From IMG/VR virus record IMGVR_UViG_3300009154_000338, positions 1-20,877 of that record: 20,877 bases of DNA; one strand, 5' to 3'. The notes under the pieces were generated by a model. That model was not told where the DNA came from. It searched no databases and saw nothing but the letters and a program-made list of their open reading frames with translations. Position numbers and translations under genes: made by a program. The stretch comes from a virus. Each line of letters starts with the position of its first letter. Position 1 is the first letter of the stretch. Positions 12,911-20,877 of the stretch are shown here, in pieces.

Positions 12911-13350
12911 GATTACTAATTGCCATCTTGTTAATGTCAACAACATGCTATGCACAGGAGTTTGAAGGCGGATTTATAAAAGTAAGAAGCACTGGCGGAA
13001 CACCACCATTCACATATTCAATTGATAATGGTTCATATCAAACAACAGATACTTTTTTTAATGTACAACCTGGTGTACATACCATTAGAACTATGGATGC
13101 AAACAAATGTATTAATACTTCATCATGTACAATGTACAATACATTAAGCATGTCTGTATTACGCAATACAACTTCATCTGTTACATTCAAAGCTACTGGT
13201 GGCAAACCACCATATTATTTTAGTAAGAATTCAACATCAAATTGGATATTAAACAAAACTAAATGGAGTGGTTTGAGTCAATTAAGACAATACACTTTCC
13301 GAGTTAAAGATGCACTAGGTTATATTTATTTCATTAACGTAACATTATAA
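12907..13350 (+). CDS. Secreted protein with SprB-type repeats
   Basis: A 147-residue secreted protein. Residues 1-16 are a Sec signal peptide with cleavage expected after Ala16 (CYA-QEF); no lipobox fits. Residues 24-68 match the SprB repeat of Bacteroidota cell-surface proteins (VRSTGGTPPFTYSIDNGSYQ, then a GVHTIRTMDANKC end), and residues 92-138 form a second, weaker repeat (FKATGGKPPYYF, then YTFRVKDALG). The mature protein is therefore two small Ig-like beta domains. SprB repeats occur in gliding and adhesion proteins of hosts; no type IX sorting domain is present here. It overlaps the membrane gene before it (ATGA) and precedes the GT-A gene by one base. It may decorate the host surface or the virion. 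Confidence 0.75.
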   Translation: MRLLIAILLMSTTCYAQEFEGGFIKVRSTGGTPPFTYSIDNGSYQTTDTFFNVQPGVHTIRTMDANKCINTSSCTMYNTLSMSVLRNTTSSVTFKATGGKPPYYFSKNSTSNWILNKTKWSGLSQLRQYTFRVKDALGYIYFINVTL

Positions 13351-13351
13351 T

Positions 13352-14008
13352 ATGAAAATACTTATAATCTTCTTGGATTATTTAAGGCATGACTTCACCA
13401 AACAATCTTTAAGAGCAATAGCAAATGCCGGTTATCCATTTGACTTAATTACTATTGATAAACTTGGAATTGCAACTGCAACAAATGATGGTTTTGACTT
13501 TGCCAAAAAGAATGGATATGATGCCATTGTGTATGGTGCTAATGACATTCAACTTCCGGATGATTGGTTAAGGCATATGGTTCATTATGCACAAACAATT
13601 CCCAATACCGGCATGTGTGGTATCCATTGTGTTGAAGGTTTGGCAGATCAGATTGAAATGAATGGAATTATGATTCATCCAACATACACTGCATTTGCTA
13701 ATGTACTTATACCTATGAAGGTAATTGAAGAAATTGGATACATGAATGAAGATTATGATCCATACGGAATGCAAGATGCAGACTATGCATTGAGATTGAA
13801 CAATTCTAAATACATCAACTACTACATACCAAATCTTAAGCAAGAACACATTGGACATGATGTTGGGAATGAAACTGAATATAGAAAGATGAAAGATGAA
13901 GGGTTAGCATTAGCAGATGAGAAATGGCAATATTGGGAAAAGTATTATAAAGAGAATGGATATTCAATACAAGACAGAAGTATATTTAACTTTAAAAAAA
14001 CAATATGA
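13352..14008 (+). CDS. Glycosyltransferase, GT-A fold (GT2-like)
   Basis: A 218-residue predicted GT2-type glycosyltransferase. The first strand and helix (KILIIFLDYLRHDFTKQSL) and the ITIDKLGI-ATATNDGFDFAK segment resemble the nucleotide-binding half of GT-A enzymes; AND at 63-65 takes the place of the DxD metal motif, a common GT2 variant with an Asp in the last position. The acceptor side shows NEDYDPYGMQDADYALRL (about residues 131-150), a GT2 signature with the ED pair. No signal or membrane segment. It shares an ATGA overlap with the methyltransferase gene, suggesting the two act on the same glycan. Acceptor unknown. Confidence 0.83.
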   Translation: MKILIIFLDYLRHDFTKQSLRAIANAGYPFDLITIDKLGIATATNDGFDFAKKNGYDAIVYGANDIQLPDDWLRHMVHYAQTIPNTGMCGIHCVEGLADQIEMNGIMIHPTYTAFANVLIPMKVIEEIGYMNEDYDPYGMQDADYALRLNNSKYINYYIPNLKQEHIGHDVGNETEYRKMKDEGLALADEKWQYWEKYYKENGYSIQDRSIFNFKKTI

Positions 14009-14643
14009 GAAACGAAAGAATAAACATGGCAATGTTTGCTGAACTGGCAAAACAACACTTTGATGAAAGTGAGATAAAAAACATCATGGAAATTGGTTCA
14101 ATGGATGGTGCTGATGCATTATTCTTGAAAAGTCAATTTGCAGATTCCAATGTATTTTGTATTGAAGGATTGCCTGACAACTACAACAACTTTTTAAAAG
14201 ACCTAAAAACCATTACACCAATCAATGCAGTAGTTGCAGATTATGATGGTGAGATAACCTATCATCAAAAAAACATCAATGGAATTCATGGCATATTTGA
14301 TAGGGGTGAATATTTTGGAACAACTAAATTAAATCTAAAATGTTTTACCATGAAATCAATATGTGAAAATTACAAGATAGATTCACTTGACATGGTAAAA
14401 ATTGATGTTGAAGGTGCAACCTTTGAAATATTCAAAAGTATGGGTGATATGTTGAAGACCATCAAAATAATGCACATTGAAACTGAAACATATGAATTCT
14501 TTAAGAATCAGAAATTGCATAATGTGGTTGTTGATTTTTTAATTCAAAACGGATTTACTATGATTGACATAACTTATGAAGATTTCAATGATGGTTATCA
14601 GCATGATTCTATTTGGATTAACAATGACTATATTAAAAAATAA
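14005..14643 (+). CDS. FkbM-family methyltransferase
   Basis: A 212-residue SAM-dependent methyltransferase. The SAM-binding motif I is IMEIGSMDGADALF (27-40), with the acidic loop CIEGLPDNY (52-60) that follows in FkbM proteins. The family signature VKIDVEGATFEIFKSMGD (131-148) and the MHIETETYEFF strand-helix are both present. FkbM enzymes usually O-methylate sugars or glycan-linked groups. The ATGA overlap with the GT2-type gene makes capping or masking of a transferred sugar the simplest idea. It ends 5 nt before a small membrane gene and 91 nt before the large terminase. Confidence 0.87.
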   Translation: MRNERINMAMFAELAKQHFDESEIKNIMEIGSMDGADALFLKSQFADSNVFCIEGLPDNYNNFLKDLKTITPINAVVADYDGEITYHQKNINGIHGIFDRGEYFGTTKLNLKCFTMKSICENYKIDSLDMVKIDVEGATFEIFKSMGDMLKTIKIMHIETETYEFFKNQKLHNVVVDFLIQNGFTMIDITYEDFNDGYQHDSIWINNDYIKK

Positions 14644-14648
14644 TAACT

Positions 14649-14747
14649 ATGTGGCGTGTTTATCTATTTGAATTTATTGTTGTTGTAATCGTTTCTGTAT
14701 TATGGGCGCATCTTTTAGATAAAACAAATAACGATGAAACAGATTAA
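14649..14747 (+). CDS. Small single-span membrane protein (32 aa)
   Basis: A 32-residue protein with one hydrophobic span (LFEFIVVVIVSVLWAHLL) and an acidic tail. It begins 5 nt after the methyltransferase and its 3' end overlaps the terminase start by 14 nt. Small size makes it uncertain; the tight fit between two well-supported genes and the clean membrane span speak for it. Confidence 0.42.
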   Translation: MWRVYLFEFIVVVIVSVLWAHLLDKTNNDETD

Positions 14748-15924
14748 CTATACACGGCCATTCTTATATGAATATCAGAAAGCAATACTTAATTCAGAAG
14801 CAAGGTTCACAGTTACAGAAGCATCAACAAAGGTTGGTAAAACTGCCAGTCATATCATTTGGTTATTTGAACAAGCATTGACACTTAAAGAAAATCAATC
14901 TGTTTGGTGGGTTGCACCAGTGTATTCTCAGGCAGAAATTGCGTTTAATAGGATGAAAGCACAGGTTACTGATAAGACATTCTTTAAGGCAAATGAAACA
15001 AAGTTAAAGTTGACACTGCCAACAGGTGCGATCATACAGTTTAAGTCAGCTGAGAAACCCGACAATCTTTATGGTGATGATGTTTATGCATGTGTGTTTG
15101 ATGAGTTTACCCGGTCACGTGAAGAAGCATGGTTTGCACTTAGATCAACACTTACAGCCACAAATGGATGGTGCAAGTTTATAGGAAACGTAAAGGGTAA
15201 AAAGAATTGGGGTTATAGAATGGCACAACGTGCAAAGCAAGGTGAACAGAACTTTGAACACTTCAAAATTACTGCATATGATGCAGCACGTGAAGGTTTA
15301 CTTACAATGGACGAAATTGAGCAAGCGAAACGTGATCTGCCGGAATCAGTATTCAAAGAATTATACTTAGCTGAAGCTGCAGAAGATGGCAGCAATCCGT
15401 TCGGCATTTCATACATTCAGCAATGCACTTATCCAATAACATCAGGACCTGCCATTTGTTATGGCATTGACCTTGCAAAGTCAAGTGATTACACGGTAAT
15501 TATTGGATTAGATCAGAACGGAAGCGTATGTGATTACAGAAGATTTCAAAAAGATTGGCGACAAACTACAATGGAAATACTTTCTTTACCAAATGCACAA
15601 ATAGCAATCGATTCAACAGGTGTTGGTGATCCAATTGCAGAAGACATTGCAAGGGTTAAGGATGTTGAACTATTCAAGTTTACTTCACAAAGCAAGCAAC
15701 AGATTATGGAAGGGTTATCACTTGCAATCCAACAAAGAAAAATCACATTCCCTGAAGGGCAAATCAAAGATGAACTTGAACAATTTGAATTCGAGTACAC
15801 ACGAACTGGAGTTCGTTATTCTGCACCTGTAGGTTTGCATGATGACTGTGTTTGTGCATTAGCACTTGCATGGCATAAGTTTAGGACATCAGCCGGGATG
15901 TCGGGGCATTATGCAATAATTTAA
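14734..15924 (+). CDS. terL: Terminase large subunit (packaging ATPase/nuclease)
   Basis: A 396-residue packaging motor protein that pumps DNA into the procapsid and cuts it. Walker A is the terminase-type STKVGKT (residues 31-37), Walker B is ACVFDE (119-124), and the coupling region follows with GNVKGKKNWGY. The C-terminal RNase H-like nuclease has its acidic residues in GIDLAKSSDY (244-253, Asp246), AIDST (291-295, Asp293) and HDDC (369-372, Asp370/Asp371). The length is close to that of smaller siphovirus enzymes. It starts inside the tail of a small membrane gene and is followed 17 nt later by tail-type genes rather than a portal, which is unusual. Confidence 0.93.
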   Translation: MKQINYTRPFLYEYQKAILNSEARFTVTEASTKVGKTASHIIWLFEQALTLKENQSVWWVAPVYSQAEIAFNRMKAQVTDKTFFKANETKLKLTLPTGAIIQFKSAEKPDNLYGDDVYACVFDEFTRSREEAWFALRSTLTATNGWCKFIGNVKGKKNWGYRMAQRAKQGEQNFEHFKITAYDAAREGLLTMDEIEQAKRDLPESVFKELYLAEAAEDGSNPFGISYIQQCTYPITSGPAICYGIDLAKSSDYTVIIGLDQNGSVCDYRRFQKDWRQTTMEILSLPNAQIAIDSTGVGDPIAEDIARVKDVELFKFTSQSKQQIMEGLSLAIQQRKITFPEGQIKDELEQFEFEYTRTGVRYSAPVGLHDDCVCALALAWHKFRTSAGMSGHYAII

Positions 15925-15941
15925 GAAACAAATCAGCATTT

Positions 15942-16676
15942 ATGATATTTATTAAGAGATTGAGGATTCCAACTTGGGATAAGATAACCGTTGAAATGTA
16001 TCAGTACATAAACGAAATAAACGAATCACAAATGGACCAGGTTGATAAGGTGTTGTATACAATGGCATTCTTAACAGGTAAAAGTGAAGAGGAGTTTGAT
16101 AAGATTAATAAGCACAAATTTGCACAACTGCAAAGGCAGTTTCAGAACAGATTTGCACAACTGAAAATGCAAGGCAAAGAAAAAGAACGTATCAAAAGAT
16201 TTAAGTTCAACTTTGACATTCGCAAAGTAACACTAGGGCAGTTCATTGAAGTGCAGCATTTTTATAAAAACAATTACATGAACAACCTTCATTTAATTGC
16301 TGCATCATTTTCAACCTGTGACAAGTTATCACACGTTGAACGTGCTGATAAGATATTTAAGATGCCATTATTACCAGTGCTGTATAATGTCACAAAGTTT
16401 TTAGAGGTAATAAAGAAGCTTAGCAGTGAATACAATGGTTTGTTTGGCATTGAAGATATGGAAGAAGAAGATTTGAAACCATTGACAAACGGATTTAATG
16501 AGCAGTACGGTTGGATTTATTCTGCACAAAAGATTGCAGAATTTGAAAAGATTAAACTAGATGAAGCTTATGATCTGCCAATTATTCAAGCGTTCAATGA
16601 CTTGGCATTCTTGAAAGCACATCAGGAATACGAGGCAGAAATAAATAAAAGAAACATTAATGCAGTCATTCAGTAG
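15942..16676 (+). CDS. Tail-region protein, possibly tail-assembly-chaperone-like
   Basis: A 244-residue helical protein. Two segments of similar design, TWDKITVEMYQYINEI with VLYTMAFLTGKSEEEF (10-55) and VTLGQFIEVQHF with a following helix (96-115), resemble the TVGxF-type helical modules of phage tail-assembly chaperones and related tail proteins. The middle has Lys/Arg-rich helices, and the C terminus (GWIYSAQKIAEFEKIKLDEA, then ALNDLAFL-type helix) is also helical. No membrane segment. It follows the large terminase by 17 nt and overlaps the next gene by 17 nt, in a different frame and without a slippery sequence that I can see. Role uncertain. Confidence 0.55.
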   Translation: MIFIKRLRIPTWDKITVEMYQYINEINESQMDQVDKVLYTMAFLTGKSEEEFDKINKHKFAQLQRQFQNRFAQLKMQGKEKERIKRFKFNFDIRKVTLGQFIEVQHFYKNNYMNNLHLIAASFSTCDKLSHVERADKIFKMPLLPVLYNVTKFLEVIKKLSSEYNGLFGIEDMEEEDLKPLTNGFNEQYGWIYSAQKIAEFEKIKLDEAYDLPIIQAFNDLAFLKAHQEYEAEINKRNINAVIQ

Positions 16677-17310
16677 AAGGCAACAACAGGTAATAAACAA
16701 CAAGATCATTGACTTGAACAGTGATCTAGCATCTGATTACACAACATTTAATGGTAAGGCATTAGAAACAGCACTTTACAATATTGCAGTTGAGTTCATC
16801 AATTCAGCAGTTGACAACTTAAATGCAGCAGACCGTGTTGCATCGGGTGGATTGCTAGAATCAATAAAACCATCTGAAATTATTGTACTGGGTAAGAAGA
16901 TGACAATTAATATTAGTGTTCTTGATTATTACAAATTTATTGACAAGGGTGTCAAAGGTTGGAGATCAGGAAAACCAGGGGATTCACCTTATGCATTCAA
17001 AGCACCGGCAGGCAAGAGTGGTAAGAAATCATCAGAAATGGTGACTGCCATTAGAAAGTGGTTGATTAAAGAAGGGTTGAAAGCAAAGGCAACAAGTAAG
17101 AATCCAAAGCATGCAATTAGTATAAGAGAATCAAGACGGCAGAAAATAACAGATACAGCAACATCAACTGCAATAATGATTGCCGGAATGGTAAGAAGCA
17201 AGGGATTAAAGAAAACAAACTTTTGGACGGATGCAGAAGCAACAGCATCAGCATTTGCTGAAAAGGAATTCGAAACAGCATTAACAATATCAGTAATAAA
17301 TAGTTTATAA
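16660..17310 (+). CDS. Tail-completion protein, HK97 gp10-like
   Basis: A 216-residue protein with a helical start, then a beta/alpha core containing VLDYYKFIDKGVKGW (about residues 87-101), a glycine- and lysine-rich loop and AIRKWLIKEGLK, ending in a helix after TNFWTDA. The YYxFIDKGVKG element followed by a basic patch and an aromatic end is what I associate with HK97 gp10-type head-tail or tail-completion proteins. It overlaps the previous gene by 17 nt and precedes the next by one base, so it is in the same structural run. This is a recognition by pattern, not by full alignment. Confidence 0.6.
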   Translation: MQSFSRRQQQVINNKIIDLNSDLASDYTTFNGKALETALYNIAVEFINSAVDNLNAADRVASGGLLESIKPSEIIVLGKKMTINISVLDYYKFIDKGVKGWRSGKPGDSPYAFKAPAGKSGKKSSEMVTAIRKWLIKEGLKAKATSKNPKHAISIRESRRQKITDTATSTAIMIAGMVRSKGLKKTNFWTDAEATASAFAEKEFETALTISVINSL

Positions 17311-17311
17311 A

Positions 17312-18547
17312 ATGGCATTAACAATAACAAATCAACCTGTTTTATTATCATCTGCAAATGATGATCTTGTTTACACATGTCTTGAATCAAGCTTGTATAC
17401 ACAAACGAATTTTAAGTATATCTGTGACATTTATGTTGGTGGTGTAAAGGTTGCACAATTAAAAGCATTTCCTAACCCTGTATCGCATTATGGTGTGTTT
17501 AACATTGGTAACGTGATGCGTAACTATGTACAATCAAATTTAACTTACTTACCATACACTGCAGGAATAAGAGTTGATAAATTTCTTAGTCATACAACAT
17601 TTGTTGAATGTAAATTTGGTTATGAGTACGGAACAAATGTTGCACAATACTTAAATATTCAATCACGTACAAACTATTTTTCAAATACATACAACAAAAG
17701 AAGGACAACAAATATCTTATCAAATCCAATTTTATCTTATAAGACGGATAATTTTGCTACAAATAGACCTACAAAAACTGATGTGTATGTTGTAACAACT
17801 GGAAATTCACCTGTGCTGATTCCTTTCTTTAGTGGTCTTATTTATCCATCATCACCACAGAATCTTGTTTTTAGAGTTAATAAATACAATAAGGATGGAA
17901 CTTTTGCATTATCATCTGCAATCACTTCAACAGGATCAGCAATTGATTATACAATGATTCAATTGGATTTATCAGCTGCATCATTAAATGCTGCACTGGG
18001 AACAACATTTATTGATGATAATGTATTGTATTATAATGTGTTTGCAAATATTCAAATTTCTGCAGGTTCAAATATAACTTCAACAAGTCCTAATTTTTAT
18101 CCGTTCTGTGAAAATAAATATGAAGTGTTTACACTTGTTTGGATGAATCAGTATGGTGGATATGATTCATACCAGTTCTCAAAGAAATCTAAACGGTCAT
18201 ATGCATCTGAAAAGAAAACATTTGAACGCATACCATATTCAATAAATTCATCTACAGGGGCAATGACATATTTCAGTCAAGGCATTATGAATGAAAGTAC
18301 AATTGTGTATGATAGCAAGTTTAAAGAATCAATGTCATTTAACACAAACATTTTGGATGAAGTTACTTATGAATGGTTAGCTGAATTGATACTTAGTCCA
18401 TCTGTATTTGTAGTGATTGATTCTGCATTTATACCTGTTGTAGTCAAAGAAACTAATTATGATTTTAAGAAAAGAGTAAATGATAAGATTTACAATCTAG
18501 CAATAAACGTTGAATTGAATCAGCAAATGAACACACAATACAGATAA
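17312..18547 (+). CDS. Structural protein, probable tail or tail-tip component
   Basis: A 411-residue protein of alternating beta-strand pattern, rich in Ser, Thr, Asn, Tyr and Phe, and without signal peptide or membrane segment. It has a regular start (ALTITNQPVLLSSANDDLVY), a mid-section with YDSYQFSKKSKRSY, and a C-terminal part ending in IYNLAINVELNQQMNTQY. Such composition fits virion tail-tip or fibre-attachment proteins, and it lies between a tail-completion-like gene and a very large structural gene with which it shares a one-base gap. No known family could be named, so its role is inferred from composition and position. Confidence 0.66.
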   Translation: MALTITNQPVLLSSANDDLVYTCLESSLYTQTNFKYICDIYVGGVKVAQLKAFPNPVSHYGVFNIGNVMRNYVQSNLTYLPYTAGIRVDKFLSHTTFVECKFGYEYGTNVAQYLNIQSRTNYFSNTYNKRRTTNILSNPILSYKTDNFATNRPTKTDVYVVTTGNSPVLIPFFSGLIYPSSPQNLVFRVNKYNKDGTFALSSAITSTGSAIDYTMIQLDLSAASLNAALGTTFIDDNVLYYNVFANIQISAGSNITSTSPNFYPFCENKYEVFTLVWMNQYGGYDSYQFSKKSKRSYASEKKTFERIPYSINSSTGAMTYFSQGIMNESTIVYDSKFKESMSFNTNILDEVTYEWLAELILSPSVFVVIDSAFIPVVVKETNYDFKKRVNDKIYNLAINVELNQQMNTQYR

Positions 18548-18548
18548 C

Positions 18549-20877
18549 ATGATAACAGAATTATTTGTTGAGAATTACCAGGTAGATATTACATCAGACA
18601 TTGATGCAATGATGACTTATGCTATTGATGACATCAAGGATTTTAGCGCACGTAATACATCATTTAGCAAGACCATTGTAATACCAGGGACCGCAAACAA
18701 CAATAAAATATTTGGAAATGTGTTTGATCCTAATCAATCAAATTATAGTGATCCTAATCAACCGAACATCAACTACAACTTTGACATTTCACGTTCTGCA
18801 TCATGCATATTGTTTCAAGGAAATATGCAGGTGTTTAAAGGCATCATCAGAATACTGCAGATTGTAATTGATAAAGATAATATACAGTATGAATGTTCAC
18901 TATTTGGTGAACTTGGCGGATTGATTCTTGCATTAGGAACTAAGAAGCTTGAAGAACTTGATTTTAGTTTGTATGATATTCCTTACAATATAACAAACAT
19001 TACAAACACTTGGAATCCGGGTTTTCAAAATTACCCTATTGATTCAGGACCATTTGGTGTTGATTTCGTAAACTTTACATTAGTATTTCAAAATGGGGAC
19101 ATAACACAATATTTGGCTGTTGGTGATGTAAACAACATTTATTCAACAGATGTTCCATCTAACAATGGGAATTACACAATTGCATCATTTTCAACAAATG
19201 GAACAAGCACCACAATTGTTTATACATCGCCATTTGCAACATGGGTAAATGGATCAGCAACGATAACTGTGAAAGATAAACCTGGTTATGGGCCATTATT
19301 CCCTTTGATTGATTATGGAACATATTCAACAGATAAAATCAATTGGGATTATCAAACATTCAGACCTGCATTATTTGTGTATGAATACATAAAAAAAATA
19401 TTTGAAGGTGTAGGTTATAAGTATGTAGCACCATTGTTTGAATTAGCATTCTTTAAAACATTGATTATTCCACACAATCAGAAAGTTCTTACAGGAACAA
19501 AGACAAATATATTTTTAGGTGGTAAAACTGCATTAATATCTTATAGTGTTCCTTATGGAACATCTGTCAATGGTATAAAGATGCAATATAAATCAACAAC
19601 AGTTACAACATCAGACAATATTATTTTCACATATAATGGAACGAATTCAAGATTTAAATTGCATTTTGTAGAAACTTATAACATCAGAAATTTAACAACC
19701 ACAATTGATAAAATAAGAATAAATGTTTATAGACGTGTAAGCGGTGTTGATACATTGGTTGCACAATCATTACAATATAATTATGTAACTGGAACACTTC
19801 TTTATCCATTTGATTTTACTGCTGAATTTGATTTGTCAACATCACAACAATTTTGGTTTGGATTAGAAATAAGTCATTTACCGCCTGTCCCATCAACTGG
19901 AAGCATTACATACAAATCACAATACAATCAATTGTCAATCAGCATTGATTCATTAACACCATTAATTCAACCATTGGTTAACGGTGATACTATTACAATA
20001 AATGATACAATCCCAAAGAATATAATGCAGAAGGATTTCTTGTCATCAATTATGAAGATGTTCAATCTTTATTTATATGAAGATACAACACTGCAGAAAA
20101 TGATTAAGATTAAACCTTATGTTGATTTCTTTGATACTGATGTAAACAATGCACTTGATTGGACATATAAAATGGATGTAAGCAAACCATTGGTATTGAA
20201 ACCGATGTCTGAATTAAATGCAAGGTATTATCTGTTTAAGTACAAGGATGATTCTGATTATTACAATGACCAGTATAAAAAACGATTTAATCTTACTTAT
20301 GGCACAAATAGATTTGATACTGGGTTTGAGTTTGCTAAAGAAGAAACAAGTGTTGACTTGATATTTTCTTCAACACCTTTACTTGGTTATGAAATAGGTG
20401 GTAAGATTTATCCGACAATATTTAAAAGAAAAGGTGATGTTGTTGGAGTTGATGAAGAAACAATGGATCATAACATCAGGATAATGCAGTCAAAACTTAT
20501 TACAGGTGTTGCATCTTATAACATTACAAATGCTGGTTCAACTCTTACAACAAAAACTGAATATCCGTATGCTGGTCATTTCAATGATCCATATACACCA
20601 ACAATTGACATCAATTATGCAATCCCTAATTTATTATACTATCAACCAACAAACATTGATAACATAACTGTCAATTTATTTACCCTGTATTGGATTCAGT
20701 ACATGTATGAAATCATTGACCAGGATTCAAGATTACTTGTTGCAAACTTCAGATTGAATGAACAGGACATCAACCAGCTTGATTTCAGCAAGTTAATCTA
20801 CATTCAAGGGGTATTGTATAGGTTGAATAAAATAATTGATTATAACGCAACAAGACGTGATACATGTAAAGTTGAAT
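18549..20877 (+). CDS. Large structural (tail-tip/hub or fibre-associated) protein, 3'-partial
   Basis: An open frame of at least 776 codons from the ATG at 18549 to the window end without a stop. It begins with LFVENYQVDITSDIDAMMTY and IDDIKDF-ARNTSFSKTIVIPGT, an N-terminal pattern seen in large virion proteins of Bacteroidota phages. The rest is strand-rich and full of Asn, Thr, Ser and Tyr, with a Gly-rich middle (NGTSTTIVY, NGSATITV). No signal peptide or membrane segment. It follows the previous structural gene by one base. A tail hub, baseplate or receptor-binding role is plausible; the missing end prevents a firm choice. Confidence 0.72.
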   Translation, partial: MITELFVENYQVDITSDIDAMMTYAIDDIKDFSARNTSFSKTIVIPGTANNNKIFGNVFDPNQSNYSDPNQPNINYNFDISRSASCILFQGNMQVFKGIIRILQIVIDKDNIQYECSLFGELGGLILALGTKKLEELDFSLYDIPYNITNITNTWNPGFQNYPIDSGPFGVDFVNFTLVFQNGDITQYLAVGDVNNIYSTDVPSNNGNYTIASFSTNGTSTTIVYTSPFATWVNGSATITVKDKPGYGPLFPLIDYGTYSTDKINWDYQTFRPALFVYEYIKKIFEGVGYKYVAPLFELAFFKTLIIPHNQKVLTGTKTNIFLGGKTALISYSVPYGTSVNGIKMQYKSTTVTTSDNIIFTYNGTNSRFKLHFVETYNIRNLTTTIDKIRINVYRRVSGVDTLVAQSLQYNYVTGTLLYPFDFTAEFDLSTSQQFWFGLEISHLPPVPSTGSITYKSQYNQLSISIDSLTPLIQPLVNGDTITINDTIPKNIMQKDFLSSIMKMFNLYLYEDTTLQKMIKIKPYVDFFDTDVNNALDWTYKMDVSKPLVLKPMSELNARYYLFKYKDDSDYYNDQYKKRFNLTYGTNRFDTGFEFAKEETSVDLIFSSTPLLGYEIGGKIYPTIFKRKGDVVGVDEETMDHNIRIMQSKLITGVASYNITNAGSTLTTKTEYPYAGHFNDPYTPTIDINYAIPNLLYYQPTNIDNITVNLFTLYWIQYMYEIIDQDSRLLVANFRLNEQDINQLDFSKLIYIQGVLYRLNKIIDYNATRRDTCKVE

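Noticed and set aside
16640-16680. A programmed frameshift joining the 15942 and 16660 genes, as in tail-chaperone pairs
   Set aside because: No slippery heptamer was seen before the first stop, the second gene has its own ATG, and its frame has a stop just upstream.
16989-17402. Minus-strand 137-codon ORF opposite the gp10-like gene
   Set aside because: It spans the junction of two well-supported + strand genes and looks like a hydrophobic shadow; no promoter or start context favours it.

Overview
The window looks like a contiguous piece of a double-stranded DNA tailed bacteriophage (or prophage) of a Bacteroidota host. Evidence for the host is AT-rich DNA, promoter-like sites of the Bacteroidota type (TTTG, 19 nt, TAnnTTTG), few Shine-Dalgarno sequences with A-rich leaders instead, a DUF3127-type SSB-like protein, a DUF4373-type replication protein and a SprB-repeat protein. 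Every convincing gene is on the + strand, packed with 1-50 nt overlaps or very short gaps. No gene-free stretch exceeds 300 bases; the largest gap is 189 bases (2105-2293). Both ends are cut: the gene at the left edge has no start here and the gene at the right edge has no stop.

Layout: (1) 1-2178, end of a late operon: metallophosphoesterase, a small acidic protein, a candidate one-protein spanin and a GH24 lysozyme, closed by a strong terminator. (2) 2198-3413, a promoter with a structured leader, an unknown protein, an HNH endonuclease and a small unknown protein. (3) 3430-6919, a second promoter of the same design, small membrane and ribbon-helix-helix-like proteins, a Sak4/RecA-like ATPase, several unknowns, an SSB-like protein and a VRR-NUC-type nuclease, ended by a perfect hairpin terminator. 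(4) 6933-9162, a fused primase-helicase and a DUF4373 replication protein whose gene contains GC-rich iteron-like repeats followed by a purine tract, a candidate replication origin. (5) 9178-14747, a sigma-like regulator, a GT-B glycosyltransferase, a probable small terminase, several small membrane proteins, a secreted SprB-repeat protein, a GT-A glycosyltransferase and an FkbM methyltransferase. (6) 14734-20877, large terminase, then tail-type genes.

Working together: groups 2-4 supply replication and recombination, group 5 supplies regulation plus a set of surface-glycan or virion-modifying genes, and group 6 with group 1 supplies packaging, tail and lysis. The lysis genes at the left and tail genes at the right fit a late transcript that continues outside the window. 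Portal, protease and capsid genes are not seen and probably lie in the missing part. No integrase, tRNA, CRISPR array or insertion sequence was found. The most notable points are the possible lambda-like origin inside the DUF4373 gene, the candidate unimolecular spanin, and the glycosyltransferase/SprB/FkbM genes between the two terminase genes.
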